8,161 nt of DNA, from assembly GCA_964573155.1 (NCBI GenBank), contig CAZNIN010000026.1, positions 1 through 8,161 on the forward strand, in the 5' to 3' direction. This document shows positions 1 through 4,541 of the stretch, one piece after another. The notes beneath the pieces were generated by a model. The model saw only the letters and a list, made by a program, of their open reading frames with translations, was not told the DNA's origin and searched no databases. Position numbers and translations under genes: made by a program. Source of the DNA: JAGQNK01 sp964573155 (GTDB taxonomy: Bacteria; Patescibacteriota; Saccharimonadia; Saccharimonadales; JAGQNK01). Numbering within the stretch: position 1 is the stretch's first letter; each line of letters begins with the position of its first letter.

Positions 1-110
1 GGACACGGTTCCGCACGAACTACGAACAGACCGGACCATCCGGGTTCACGATATGCAAACCGAGTCCTAAACTTGAAACCCTCGATCGAGAGACTAGGAA
101 GGACATAGCA

Positions 111-910
111 ATGCGATACCTTGTTCCTTTGGGATTTTTGTTGGCAAGTACAACTTGTGTTGCTGCTGCTGACTTCGGGGGCCGACCTACAACGGGTCTC
201 TGAAGGATGCCCCTCTTGCTGCTCCTGCTCCGGTGTGGAGTGGGCTGTATCTCGGTGGGCATGCCGGGTGGATGACAGGCGGCTGGGACGGGAATATGGC
301 CTACTCGGATGAACACCTCTATCCCGGCCTAACCCTTGATAACTCAGGCAAGAGCTTCGACGGCGACGGCTGGCTGGGAGGGTTCCAGGCCGGCTTCAAC
401 CGGCAGCACGGGGCCATCGTCTGGGGCATTGAGGCGGACATCTCATGGGCCGACCTCGACGAGGGCAAGAGCCTGTTGCCGTTCCCGAACAATCCCGGCT
501 CGCCCGCATGGGATATCGGCATGGAGCTCGACTACTTCGGCACCGTGCGCGGCCGGCTGGGTTATCTGGTGTCGCCGCGGCTGCTCCTGTACGGCACAGG
601 CGGCTTCGCCTTCGCCAAGGCGAATGGCAATCTGGCGGTCACGCACCCAGGCGCTGCTGGACCGAACGCTTTCGGCTCCGCCGACGAGAACCACTTCGGC
701 TGGGCGGCCGGCGCCGGCGGCGAGTGGATGATCGCCAACGGTTGGAGCCTCAAGGCCGAGTGGCTGCACATTGACCTGGGCGAGGAGGACTATCACCTCA
801 AGGGAACCACCACCGCTGATGTCCCCCACGTCACCGACAGCTTCCCAGCCTCGCTTGAGTTCGACGTGTTCAGGGTCGGCGTCAACTACAACTTCGGAGT
901 TGGGCAGTAA
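111..910 (+). CDS. Omp25/RopB-like outer-membrane beta-barrel protein, frameshifted after the signal peptide
   Basis: Small eight-stranded outer-membrane beta-barrel of the OMP_b-brl/Omp25 type. The ATG at 111 follows a strong SD (AGGAAGGA, 96-103) and encodes a signal peptide (MRYLVPLGFLLASTTCVAAA, cleavage near AAA|D). That frame meets TGA at 201-203 after 30 codons. The mature barrel continues in another frame, open from 173 to the TAA at 908-910: a PAPVWSGLYLGGHAGW entry strand, WLGGFQAGFNRQ, DYFGTVRGRLGYLV, LLLYGTGGFAFAK, GWAAGAGGEWM, LKAEWLHIDLG and the closing strand FRVGVNYNFGVGQ. One missing base in the GGGGG run at 177-181 would join them as DFGGPTYNG. A GTG at 233 could start the second frame but would lack a signal peptide. 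I infer either a sequencing error, a real pseudogene, or slippage at the G run. The family assignment is firm; export and activity are doubtful as the sequence stands. It could be a host gene next to the phage region or a phage-carried surface modifier. Confidence 0.85.
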
Positions 911-937
911 GAACCCAGACAGCGGGGATAAGAAGAA

Positions 938-963
938 GGCCGGGGTTAGACCCGGCCCTTTTT
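938..963 (+). terminator. Rho-independent terminator after the porin gene
   Basis: A perfect 7-bp stem GGCCGGG (938-944) / CCCGGCC (951-957) with loop GTTAGA is followed by a C and TTTTT (959-963), 28 bases after the porin stop codon. It is a canonical intrinsic terminator for the + strand. Read on the - strand the hairpin is followed by CTTCTTCTT, a poor U tract, so it may stop the leftward operon only partly. Confidence 0.9.
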
Positions 964-980
964 GTTGGAGGCAATGCGGA

Positions 981-1000
981 TGCCGCAGGTCAGGTGCATG
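981..1000. repeat. 20-bp direct repeat, copy A (downstream of the DDIPF gene)
   Basis: This copy matches 1344-1363 at 19 of 20 positions (C/T at one base). Both lie just beyond - strand genes. On the - strand the repeat contains the start of a tiny reading frame, here MHLTCGIRIASNKKGRV (999-946), which runs into the terminator stem and has no convincing SD. Confidence 0.7.
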
Positions 1001-1006
1001 AGAGCT

Positions 1007-1324
1007 CTAGAACGGGATGTCATCAGCTTGTGGTTCTGGCGGCCGACGCCACACATTGCGAATCCGCCCTACCAGCCTCTGTAGGCGGTTCGCGAGCGAC
1101 CGATCCTCGCGCGCCCACTGCTCGCACATCCTGTCGTACTCATCCTGCCGTTGGCGCTCGCGCTCGCGCTCTTCGTTCGTCTGCATCCAGCGATGACCGC
1201 AAGAACACGTGGCGATGCCGGTCAGAATGTCGGCCTCGTAATCCATGTGGTCGCAGAAATCTTCTTCGTCACCGTGGTGGTACGGGTCGTTCTCGTCCCA
1301 CGGCTGCCGTCCCGAGTAGCTCAC
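1007..1324 (-). CDS. Small Cys/His protein with SSB-like C-terminal DDIPF tail
   Basis: 105 aa, function unknown. The N-terminus is acidic and His-rich. A possible metal-binding site follows: C24-x-H26, then C40-x-C42 with GHRW (ILTGIATCSCGHRW). Next come a long charged helix (EERERERQRQDEYDRMCEQW, residues 51-70), a basic stretch (81-94) and an acidic end PQADDIPF. The last five residues match the conserved tip of bacterial SSB proteins, through which SSB recruits repair and replication enzymes; the OB fold itself is absent. Start is GTG at 1324, set by AAAGGAGAGAGG (ATG one base earlier is followed at once by TGA). It is the last gene of the leftward operon. I infer a phage accessory protein that might bind SSB partners by mimicry; the tail could also be coincidence. 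I have an impression of similar Cys/His proteins in rhizobial phages but cannot verify it here. Confidence 0.8.
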   Translation of the reverse strand: MSYSGRQPWDENDPYHHGDEEDFCDHMDYEADILTGIATCSCGHRWMQTNEERERERQRQDEYDRMCEQWAREDRSLANRLQRLVGRIRNVWRRPPEPQADDIPF

Positions 1325-1343
1325 ATCCTCTCTCCTTTGCGGG

Positions 1344-1363
1344 TGCCGCAGGTCAGGCGCATG
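1344..1363. repeat. 20-bp direct repeat, copy B (with tiny coupled ORF)
   Basis: Copy of 981-1000. On the - strand it starts a 13-codon frame, MRLTCGTRKGERM (1362-1321), whose TGA overlaps the GTG start of the next gene (1324) as GTGA. This is the geometry of a translationally coupled leader peptide. There is no strong SD for the tiny frame, so translation is unproven. Confidence 0.65.
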
Positions 1364-1378
1364 GGGTGTCCTTAGGAT

Positions 1379-1720
1379 TTAGAACTCGTCAATGATCGAC
1401 GCCACCATGGAAGGCAGTTCCTGCTTCAGCCGGGCAACGATCTGCTTCTTGAGTTCCTTTCGCGGGTCTGGTGGCATTCTGAGCTTGGGCACGGGGTCGC
1501 CATTCGCGGCCCGTTCGTCGAGAAGCCGATAGAGTTCGCTATGTAGTCGCTCCCTGGCCTCATCATACGCGTCGAGCACTTCCTCGAAGCCATCTACCAG
1601 CTTCGCCCTCATCATCGCATCGTGAGCGCGCCTCTCAGCCTCCGCGAATTGTAAGACTCGCTCGAGCTGTTCTTCGGCAGTGGGCATTTGCTCGCTTGTG
1701 GTGGTGGCTGCTACTGCCAT
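1379..1720 (-). CDS. Hypothetical helical protein, 113 aa
   Basis: Not recognised. The ATG at 1720 is preceded by AAAGGAG with six bases of spacing, a good SD. The sequence is almost wholly helical and charged: a low-complexity N-terminus (MAVAATTTSEQMPTAEEQ), a long amphipathic helix over residues 17-70 rich in Glu/Arg (EEQLERVLQFAEAERRAHD, DAYDEARERLHSELYRLLDE), a Pro-containing linker (DPVPKLRMPPDP, 74-85), and a second basic helix (RKELKKQIVARLKQELPSM) ending in DEF. No Cys and no membrane segment. The shape suggests a small helical-hairpin or coiled-coil protein acting by protein contact. About 55 bases separate it from the preceding gene in the operon, more than most neighbours, with no promoter I can see. 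Confidence 0.8.
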   Translation of the reverse strand: MAVAATTTSEQMPTAEEQLERVLQFAEAERRAHDAMMRAKLVDGFEEVLDAYDEARERLHSELYRLLDERAANGDPVPKLRMPPDPRKELKKQIVARLKQELPSMVASIIDEF

Positions 1721-1775
1721 TCAGCGCTCCTTTCTTGACTGACCAGAAGGGCAGGCCGGTGCGCTACTCCCGGCT

Positions 1776-2078
1776 TCACTTCGGTAGAGCGCGAGAGCGC
1801 CTGCACAGGTGGCGGTATCTTTCATCATGACTTCCGGCGTACAAGCAGCCTCGGTAATCGTCCGCATCAACCCACGCCTCATCGTCCTTGTCGATCCACG
1901 CGTTGCAGCTTTCGCACCACCCGATCATGTCATCGCACTCAGCGGCTTCGAGAAGGCGCTTATACTCTGCCTCGCTGATTGTGACGGTGCCACGCTTCGG
2001 ATTGCGCTTAGGTTTTGGCTTCGGCGGCACGCCGCCCGAGCGCGTGATGTACTTGTCCGCAATTCGCTTAATGTCCAC
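1776..2078 (-). CDS. Small basic/Cys-rich protein, possible zinc binder
   Basis: 100 aa from the GTG at 2078. The N-terminus (DIKRIADKYITRSGG) is followed by a basic Pro/Lys linker (PPKPKPKRNPKRG, 18-30), a short strand-helix (TVTISEAEYKRLLEAAECDD) and a Cys cluster: C55-ESC-C58, then C78, H84, H90 and C92. This could hold one zinc, and the basic linker could bind nucleic acid; both are inference. The start is ambiguous. The in-frame CTG at 2102, two bases after GGGGAGAG, matches the spacing of other starts in this window and would add MTDEKGSG; GTG at 2078 has a weaker AAGGG seven bases upstream. The preceding gene's stop (2112-2114) is in the same frame. Function not known. Confidence 0.75.
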   Translation of the reverse strand: MDIKRIADKYITRSGGVPPKPKPKRNPKRGTVTISEAEYKRLLEAAECDDMIGWCESCNAWIDKDDEAWVDADDYRGCLYAGSHDERYRHLCRRSRALPK

Positions 2079-2111
2079 GCCGCTGCCCTTCTCGTCAGTC
2101 AGTGCTCTCCC

Positions 2112-2291
2112 CTACTGGATTGATCGGCGCCAGAGCACTTTGCCGTCGGCGCCCTCAATCGACATCACGTGGTCATTTAGCAGCCCGTGATCCTCCGGCT
2201 TACACTTCTCGCTCGGCTGGATTGGATACCAGCCGTCTCGGGTGCGCATGATCCACACGGTCGGCAGCAAGCGGTTCTCGGTGTCGCTCAC
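2112..2291 (-). CDS. Hypothetical 59-aa protein
   Basis: Small gene beginning with GTG AGC at 2291, right after AAGGGAGAGAGGAC, nearly the same start cassette as the gene at 1324. The protein begins MSDTENRLLPTVWIMRTRDG, continues with WYPIQPSEKCKPEDHGLLND, and ends EGADGKVLWRRSIQ before TAG at 2112-2114. The pattern of short hydrophobic strands (TVWIMRT, HVMSIEG, KVLWRR) suggests a compact beta-rich domain. A strong SD, a clean fit between the flanking genes and the absence of a competing frame support it as real. Function unknown. Confidence 0.75.
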   Translation of the reverse strand: MSDTENRLLPTVWIMRTRDGWYPIQPSEKCKPEDHGLLNDHVMSIEGADGKVLWRRSIQ

Positions 2292-2325
2292 GTCCTCTCT
2301 CCCTTGATCTCCTGCCTCACCAACC

Positions 2326-2613
2326 TCAAGGCTTCTCCTCCTGGCTCAGGGTGGCGCGGGCTCTGCGCGTCATCTCCAGAACCCCATCACGCTGCCACTG
2401 GCGATCATCTGGCCCATCGGCGCGGCCGGACAACGTGTCGGCACCGTATTGGCGGATGCCGTCAAGAGCCTCCCGCATACGGCGGTTCTCTTCCTCTAGG
2501 GAGGAGATGCGCTTCTTCTGCTCGACTACGAGATCGAGCGGGTGGTAGCCTTCCTCTGCAAATTCGTCCTGCATCCCTCGCTCCATGTTGGATCGTCGGT
2601 TATTATCCGACAC
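2326..2613 (-). CDS. Coiled-coil phage protein, 95 aa
   Basis: The frame is open further upstream (to 2826), but that part overlaps the neighbouring gene and is not protein-like. I place the start at GTG 2613 (MSDNNRRSNMERG), eight bases after GGAG; ATG 2619 is possible but only two bases from that SD. The protein has an acidic segment (DEFAEEGYHPLDLVVEQKK), a leucine-heptad coiled coil (ISSLEEENRRMREALDGIRQ, residues 36-55) and a Gly/Asp/Arg-rich end (YGADTLSGRADGPDDRQWQR, then VLEMTRRARATLSQEEKP). This head-coil-tail build resembles the small Ead/Ea22-like accessory proteins of many phages and recurs in this window (3204-3455, 7463-7822, 7819-8031). A 30-bp palindrome lies just upstream of its SD. 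Specific function unknown. Confidence 0.75.
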   Translation of the reverse strand: MSDNNRRSNMERGMQDEFAEEGYHPLDLVVEQKKRISSLEEENRRMREALDGIRQYGADTLSGRADGPDDRQWQRDGVLEMTRRARATLSQEEKP

Positions 2614-2632
2614 GGCCATGGCTCCATTGCTT

Positions 2633-2662
2633 GACGGTACCGAAATCGATTGCGGTACCGTC
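2633..2662. promoter_or_regulatory. Near-perfect 30-bp palindrome before a start codon
   Basis: Arms GACGGTACCG (2633-2642) and CGGTACCGTC (2653-2662) are exact inverted copies. The 10-base centre holds the palindrome AATCGATT (2644-2651), leaving only one mismatched base pair (2643/2652). It lies seven bases upstream of the SD of the gene starting at 2613 and just after the stop of the gene at 2684. It may be a DNA operator for a dimeric protein or, in the leftward mRNA, a hairpin that tunes translation. There is no U tract, so it is not a classical terminator. Confidence 0.75.
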
Positions 2663-2683
2663 CCTCCATGTTTGAAACTGGTG

Positions 2684-2908
2684 TCAGGATTTCTCGGTCG
2701 GTAGGTGCACCAACGTCTCGTGCTCAGGGTATCCGCACTCGCAGAACCAGGGGTACTTCTTGTGAGGCGTATAGCGGTGGCGAGTGTCTGGCTTGTCACC
2801 CAACTCGCATTCGATAGACAAGCCATCCGAGACCACCGACTTAATCTCCTTCCCGGCAGGCAAGAGGTGGCCGAGCCGGAAGTTTAGTTCGCTCAAAGAC
2901 ACCCGCAT
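2684..2908 (-). CDS. Small protein with CxC/H motif, 74 aa
   Basis: The ATG at 2908 is set by a near-perfect SD, AAAGGAGG, six to seven bases upstream; this SD directly follows the TAA of the preceding gene, so the two are probably co-translated. The protein begins MRVSLSELNFRLGHLLPAG, has a middle section EIKSVVSDGLSIECELGDKP, and a C-terminal HRYTPHKKYPWFCECGYPEH segment with C56-x-C58, H63 and nearby His residues. That end could bind a metal, though there are too few clear ligands to call a zinc finger. Ends TLVHLPTEKS. Function unknown. Confidence 0.8.
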   Translation of the reverse strand: MRVSLSELNFRLGHLLPAGKEIKSVVSDGLSIECELGDKPDTRHRYTPHKKYPWFCECGYPEHETLVHLPTEKS

Positions 2909-2919
2909 CGTTGCCTCCT

Positions 2920-3207
2920 TTATTTGATACGTCCTTGCGCCAACCCGGCTGCTACGCTGTCTCCGCACCAGCGCACAGTCCCGTCTTCCTCCACGTGGCG
3001 CAGGTAATGCTCTGGCACATCCCCGATTGGTCGGAGAGCCACGATTGCTGTCCCGCCAATCCCGCTCGGGCTGTACATCCCGTGGCCGACAAAATCGACA
3101 ACCTCCCAAGACGACTCGTCCCACCACTCAAAGCGGTCGCCGATCTCGACGTTCTCTTGCCCGCGCGCGTGATGCAGAAGCACTGATGCCTCCATGTTTG
3201 AGTTCAT
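2920..3207 (-). CDS. Hypothetical protein, 95 aa, SH3-like beta pattern
   Basis: The ATG at 3207 overlaps the TGA of the preceding gene as ATGA, which supports translational coupling and this start. A GTG at 3183, five bases after GGAGG, is the alternative and would begin at LLHHARGQENVEIGD. The core reads VEIGDRFEWWDESSWEVVDF, then GHGMYSPSGIGGTAIVALRP, then YLRHVEEDGTVRWCGDSVAA: repeated short strands with Gly turns, typical of a small beta-barrel such as the SH3-like fold that many phage accessory proteins use. No catalytic motif seen. Function unknown. Confidence 0.75.
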   Translation of the reverse strand: MNSNMEASVLLHHARGQENVEIGDRFEWWDESSWEVVDFVGHGMYSPSGIGGTAIVALRPIGDVPEHYLRHVEEDGTVRWCGDSVAAGLAQGRIK

Positions 3208-3455
3208 ATCTTGTCTGCTCGCTCAAGCGTGTAGGCGGCGCTATCGCGGCATCGCTCTCCGCTCCACTTGTTGTCGCGGATATCGCGAAGCCCTTCGCTG
3301 AGATACGCGATCTTGCGCTCCAGGTTTTCGATCACGACCGTCGCCGCACCGAACCTTTCGGGAAATGTCTCGAAGCGATCGAAGCGGGCGCTGATCTCTT
3401 CGGTTGGGCTGGGATCGGGCATGTAGTCTGCCATGTTGCCGTGCTTGTACGTCAT
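3204..3455 (-). CDS. Coiled-coil hypothetical protein, 83 aa
   Basis: I choose the ATG at 3455 (MTYKHGNMADYMPD), nine bases after TAGGAGGG; that SD overlaps the stop codon of the preceding gene. A frame extension to 3500 would run through that gene and is not supported. After a Pro-rich N-terminus comes a helical body (EEISARFDRFETFPERFGAA, residues 19-38) and a coil with heptad spacing (VVIENLERKIAYLSEGLRDI, 40-59), then GERCRDSAAYTLERADKI. Its last codons overlap the next start as ATGA. The coil resembles that of the genes at 2326 and 7819, but no wider similarity is visible. Function unknown. Confidence 0.75.
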   Translation of the reverse strand: MTYKHGNMADYMPDPSPTEEISARFDRFETFPERFGAATVVIENLERKIAYLSEGLRDIRDNKWSGERCRDSAAYTLERADKI

Positions 3456-3469
3456 GCTACCCGGCCCTC

Positions 3470-3616
3470 CTAGTTGGACTTGGCAGCCTTCGCCCGCCAC
3501 TCCCGAACTTCTCGGATCAGGGCGAGCAGATATTCCGGATCGACTGAGAATGCCGGCGCCTTGCAGGCCGCCACGATCCCCTCATGCAGTAAGAGTTCGG
3601 CATCCGTGATGGTCAT
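3470..3616 (-). CDS. Hypothetical 48-aa helical protein
   Basis: Starts MTITDAELLLHEGIVAAC and ends with a helix LLALIREVREWRAKAAKSN (residues 30-48). The full frame extends upstream to 3781, but that portion overlaps the zinc-ribbon gene (3642-3848) in another frame and reads as Ser/Arg-rich noise. ATG 3616 has only a weak purine-rich SD (GAAAGAAG). Its TAG at 3470-3472 merges with the strong SD of the next gene, fitting the operon's spacing. Real but unrecognised; small helical accessory protein. Confidence 0.65.
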   Translation of the reverse strand: MTITDAELLLHEGIVAACKAPAFSVDPEYLLALIREVREWRAKAAKSN

Positions 3617-3641
3617 CGTTGGCTTCTTTCGTGGACTACGC

Positions 3642-3848
3642 CTAACGCGACTTGTGGCGCACCGCGCCCCGGTGCCGGCGACCGATCTTCGCCAGCTCCT
3701 CCGCCGTGATCGGCCGCTTGGCAATGGGCTGAGCATCAAACCCACAGTCGTTGCATTCCCAGCCGGTGTCCAACTCGCCACGGCACTTCGGGCACTGATC
3801 GCGGGCTACCATCTCTTTATCGGTGAGGACGTTCACGACGTTGCTCAT
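3642..3848 (-). CDS. Zinc-ribbon protein, 68 aa
   Basis: Two CxxC knuckles form a classic zinc ribbon: C19-PK-C22 and C32-ND-C35 (QCPKCRGELDTGWECNDCGF). A helical N-terminus (MSNVVNVLTDKEMVARD) precedes it and a basic tail (EELAKIGRRHRGAVRHKSR) follows. The ATG at 3848 has the SD GGAAGGGGAG and overlaps the TGA of the 34-aa gene before it as ATGA, so the two are probably translated together. Such small zinc ribbons often contact nucleic acid or RNA polymerase; the basic tail is consistent with that, but no specific role can be read from the sequence. Confidence 0.85.
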   Translation of the reverse strand: MSNVVNVLTDKEMVARDQCPKCRGELDTGWECNDCGFDAQPIAKRPITAEELAKIGRRHRGAVRHKSR

Positions 3849-3949
3849 CTCGCGCTCCCCTTCCTGTGAGCCTCAAGCTGCTGCTGCCAGAAATTGCCCG
3901 GCGCTGTGTTCTCTATCACGTCGCATTTGCTGCACCTGTATAGAGGCAT
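3845..3949 (-). CDS. 34-aa CxxC mini-protein, translationally coupled
   Basis: A very short gene: MPLYRCSKCDVIENTAPGNF followed by WQQQLEAHRKGSAR. It has an SD (GGAAGGGAACG) ahead of the ATG at 3949 and its TGA overlaps the start of the zinc-ribbon gene (ATGA at 3848-3845). A single C6-SK-C9 knuckle and an ENTAPGNFW motif are the distinctive parts; one knuckle could bind zinc as a dimer or with another protein, possibly the neighbour. The codon pattern, SD and coupling argue that it is translated. I have an impression of similar YRCxxC...ENTA.GNFW mini-proteins in phages but cannot verify it here. Confidence 0.7.
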   Translation of the reverse strand: MPLYRCSKCDVIENTAPGNFWQQQLEAHRKGSAR

Positions 3950-4006
3950 CACGTTCCCTTCCGTGCCCTATGGGTGGCTCTCTGATCGGGTGGGGTGAGG
4001 GGGCAC

Positions 4007-4270
4007 CTAATTCGGCAGCCCCGGCGTCCATGGCTCTTTCTTGACGTGATCGTCTCGCGCGTATGTCGGCATACCGGCTTTCTTGCGCCTTTCGATCTCG
4101 TCGAGCACGTCTTGCCGCACACTCGCGAGGAGGCCTTCAAGCTCCTCCAGGCCCTTCATCGGCAGCTTGTCCAGCCAGCCGTATGGGCGCGTGAAGTTCG
4201 TGAAGTCGTGTGCATTGTTCGACCTGTAGAACAGGATCAGCATGCGGTCTATTTCGCTCTGTTTTGGCAT
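4007..4270 (-). CDS. Hypothetical helical protein, 87 aa, second gene of the leftward operon
   Basis: Starts MPKQSEIDRMLILFYRSNN at ATG 4270, which shares its A with the TGA of the RHH regulator (TGATG). SD is AAGGGGAAGAA inside the regulator's last codons. A GTG codon directly before the ATG is less likely. Residues 1-16 and 37-66 are helical (LKGL-type segment MKGLEELEGLLASVRQDVL, then DEIERRKKAG); the end is DDHVKKEPWTPGLPN. Its position behind an RHH gene recalls toxin-antitoxin pairs, but I see no RelE, PIN, MazF or HipA-like residues, so I do not call it a toxin. About 55 bases separate its stop from the next gene. Confidence 0.75.
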   Translation of the reverse strand: MPKQSEIDRMLILFYRSNNAHDFTNFTRPYGWLDKLPMKGLEELEGLLASVRQDVLDEIERRKKAGMPTYARDDHVKKEPWTPGLPN

Positions 4271-4446
4271 CACTTCTTCCCCTTGCGCTCGCGGCGGTCG
4301 AGAAATTCTCGCAGGGCGGCTTCTACTACTGCCGTCTTCGTCGGTGGGAATTCTTGCTGTTCAAGCCAAGCATCAAGCCGCTCCAAAAGCGGCCGGTCGA
4401 TTGCCAAGCTGAGCATTTTCTTGAGTCGTGCCATGTCCATGGTCAT
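4270..4446 (-). CDS. Ribbon-helix-helix (Arc/MetJ/CopG-type) DNA-binding regulator
   Basis: 58 aa, the first gene of the leftward operon. It has the full RHH pattern: a strand with alternating hydrophobics (KKMLSLAID, residues 9-17), helix A (RPLLERLDAWLEQQ, 18-31), a turn EFPPTK, and helix B (TAVVEAALREFLDRRE, 38-53), ending in basic KGKK. RHH proteins bind DNA as dimers by placing the paired strand in the major groove, usually at short inverted repeats. Such a repeat (4473-4490) lies 27 bases upstream, across its own -35 box and that of the divergent operon, so autoregulation and control of the rightward cluster are likely (inference). Three nearby ATGs (4446, 4440, 4434) are possible starts; the predicted transcription start falls at or near the first, so initiation may be leaderless or use a later ATG. 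Confidence 0.85.
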   Translation of the reverse strand: MTMDMARLKKMLSLAIDRPLLERLDAWLEQQEFPPTKTAVVEAALREFLDRRERKGKK

Positions 4447-4448
4447 GA

Positions 4449-4477
4449 CACATACCTTGCCGATCGTGAAGCGTCAA
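4449..4477 (-). promoter_or_regulatory. Leftward promoter of the - strand operon
   Basis: On the - strand: -35 TTGACG (4477-4472), 17-base spacer, -10 TATGTG (4454-4449). The -35 box and spacing are good; the -10 is weaker than that of the opposite promoter. The predicted start falls within the first codons of the RHH gene, giving a very short or absent leader. Confidence 0.6.
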
Positions 4478-4490
4478 GAAAAATCTTGAC
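4473..4490. promoter_or_regulatory. Palindromic operator between divergent promoters
   Basis: Perfect inverted repeat GTCAAGA-AAAA-TCTTGAC. One arm contains most of the leftward -35 box (TTGACG), the other most of the rightward -35 box (TTGACA). A dimeric protein bound here would block both promoters. The RHH protein encoded next to it is the obvious candidate ligand; this is inferred from position and family. Confidence 0.75.
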
Positions 4491-4514
4491 ACGCCGGGAC
4501 GCGATTGCTATATT
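4486..4514 (+). promoter_or_regulatory. Rightward sigma-70 promoter of the + strand cluster
   Basis: TTGACA (4486-4491), 17-base spacer, TATATT (4509-4514): consensus -35 and near-consensus -10 with ideal spacing. The expected transcript starts near 4521 and has a leader of about 21 bases made almost entirely of the GGGAGAGACGG start module. The box overlaps the palindrome at 4473-4490, so it is probably repressible. Confidence 0.85.
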
Positions 4515-4540
4515 ACCAGCATCAGATAGGGAGAGACGGA
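4515..4540 (+). repeat. Start-associated leader repeat, copy 1
   Basis: ACCAGCATCAGAT followed by AGGGAGAGACGGA, directly before the ATG at 4542. Same module as at 5422, 6130 and 7438. Here it follows the -10 box of the rightward promoter, so its first bases overlap the transcription start. Confidence 0.7.
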
Positions 4541-4541
4541 T

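Noticed and set aside
73..100. Possible porin promoter with TTGAAA at 73-78
   Set aside because: No -10 box at acceptable spacing; 17 bases downstream falls on the SD. The true promoter is probably upstream of the window or not of sigma-70 consensus type.
2187..2675. 162-codon + strand frame
   Set aside because: Overlaps two leftward genes with good SDs; Pro/Arg/Ser-rich shadow composition without a start signal.
2614..2826. N-terminal extension of the coiled-coil gene ending at 2326
   Set aside because: It would translate the 30-bp palindrome and overlap the 2684-2908 gene; the good SD and protein-like sequence begin at 2613.
4007..4446. Toxin-antitoxin pair (RHH antitoxin plus downstream partner)
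   Set aside because: Gene order and overlap fit, but the partner shows no RelE/ParE, PIN, MazF, HicA or other toxin residues, and the RHH gene sits at a divergent phage-like promoter, so a regulator is the simpler reading.
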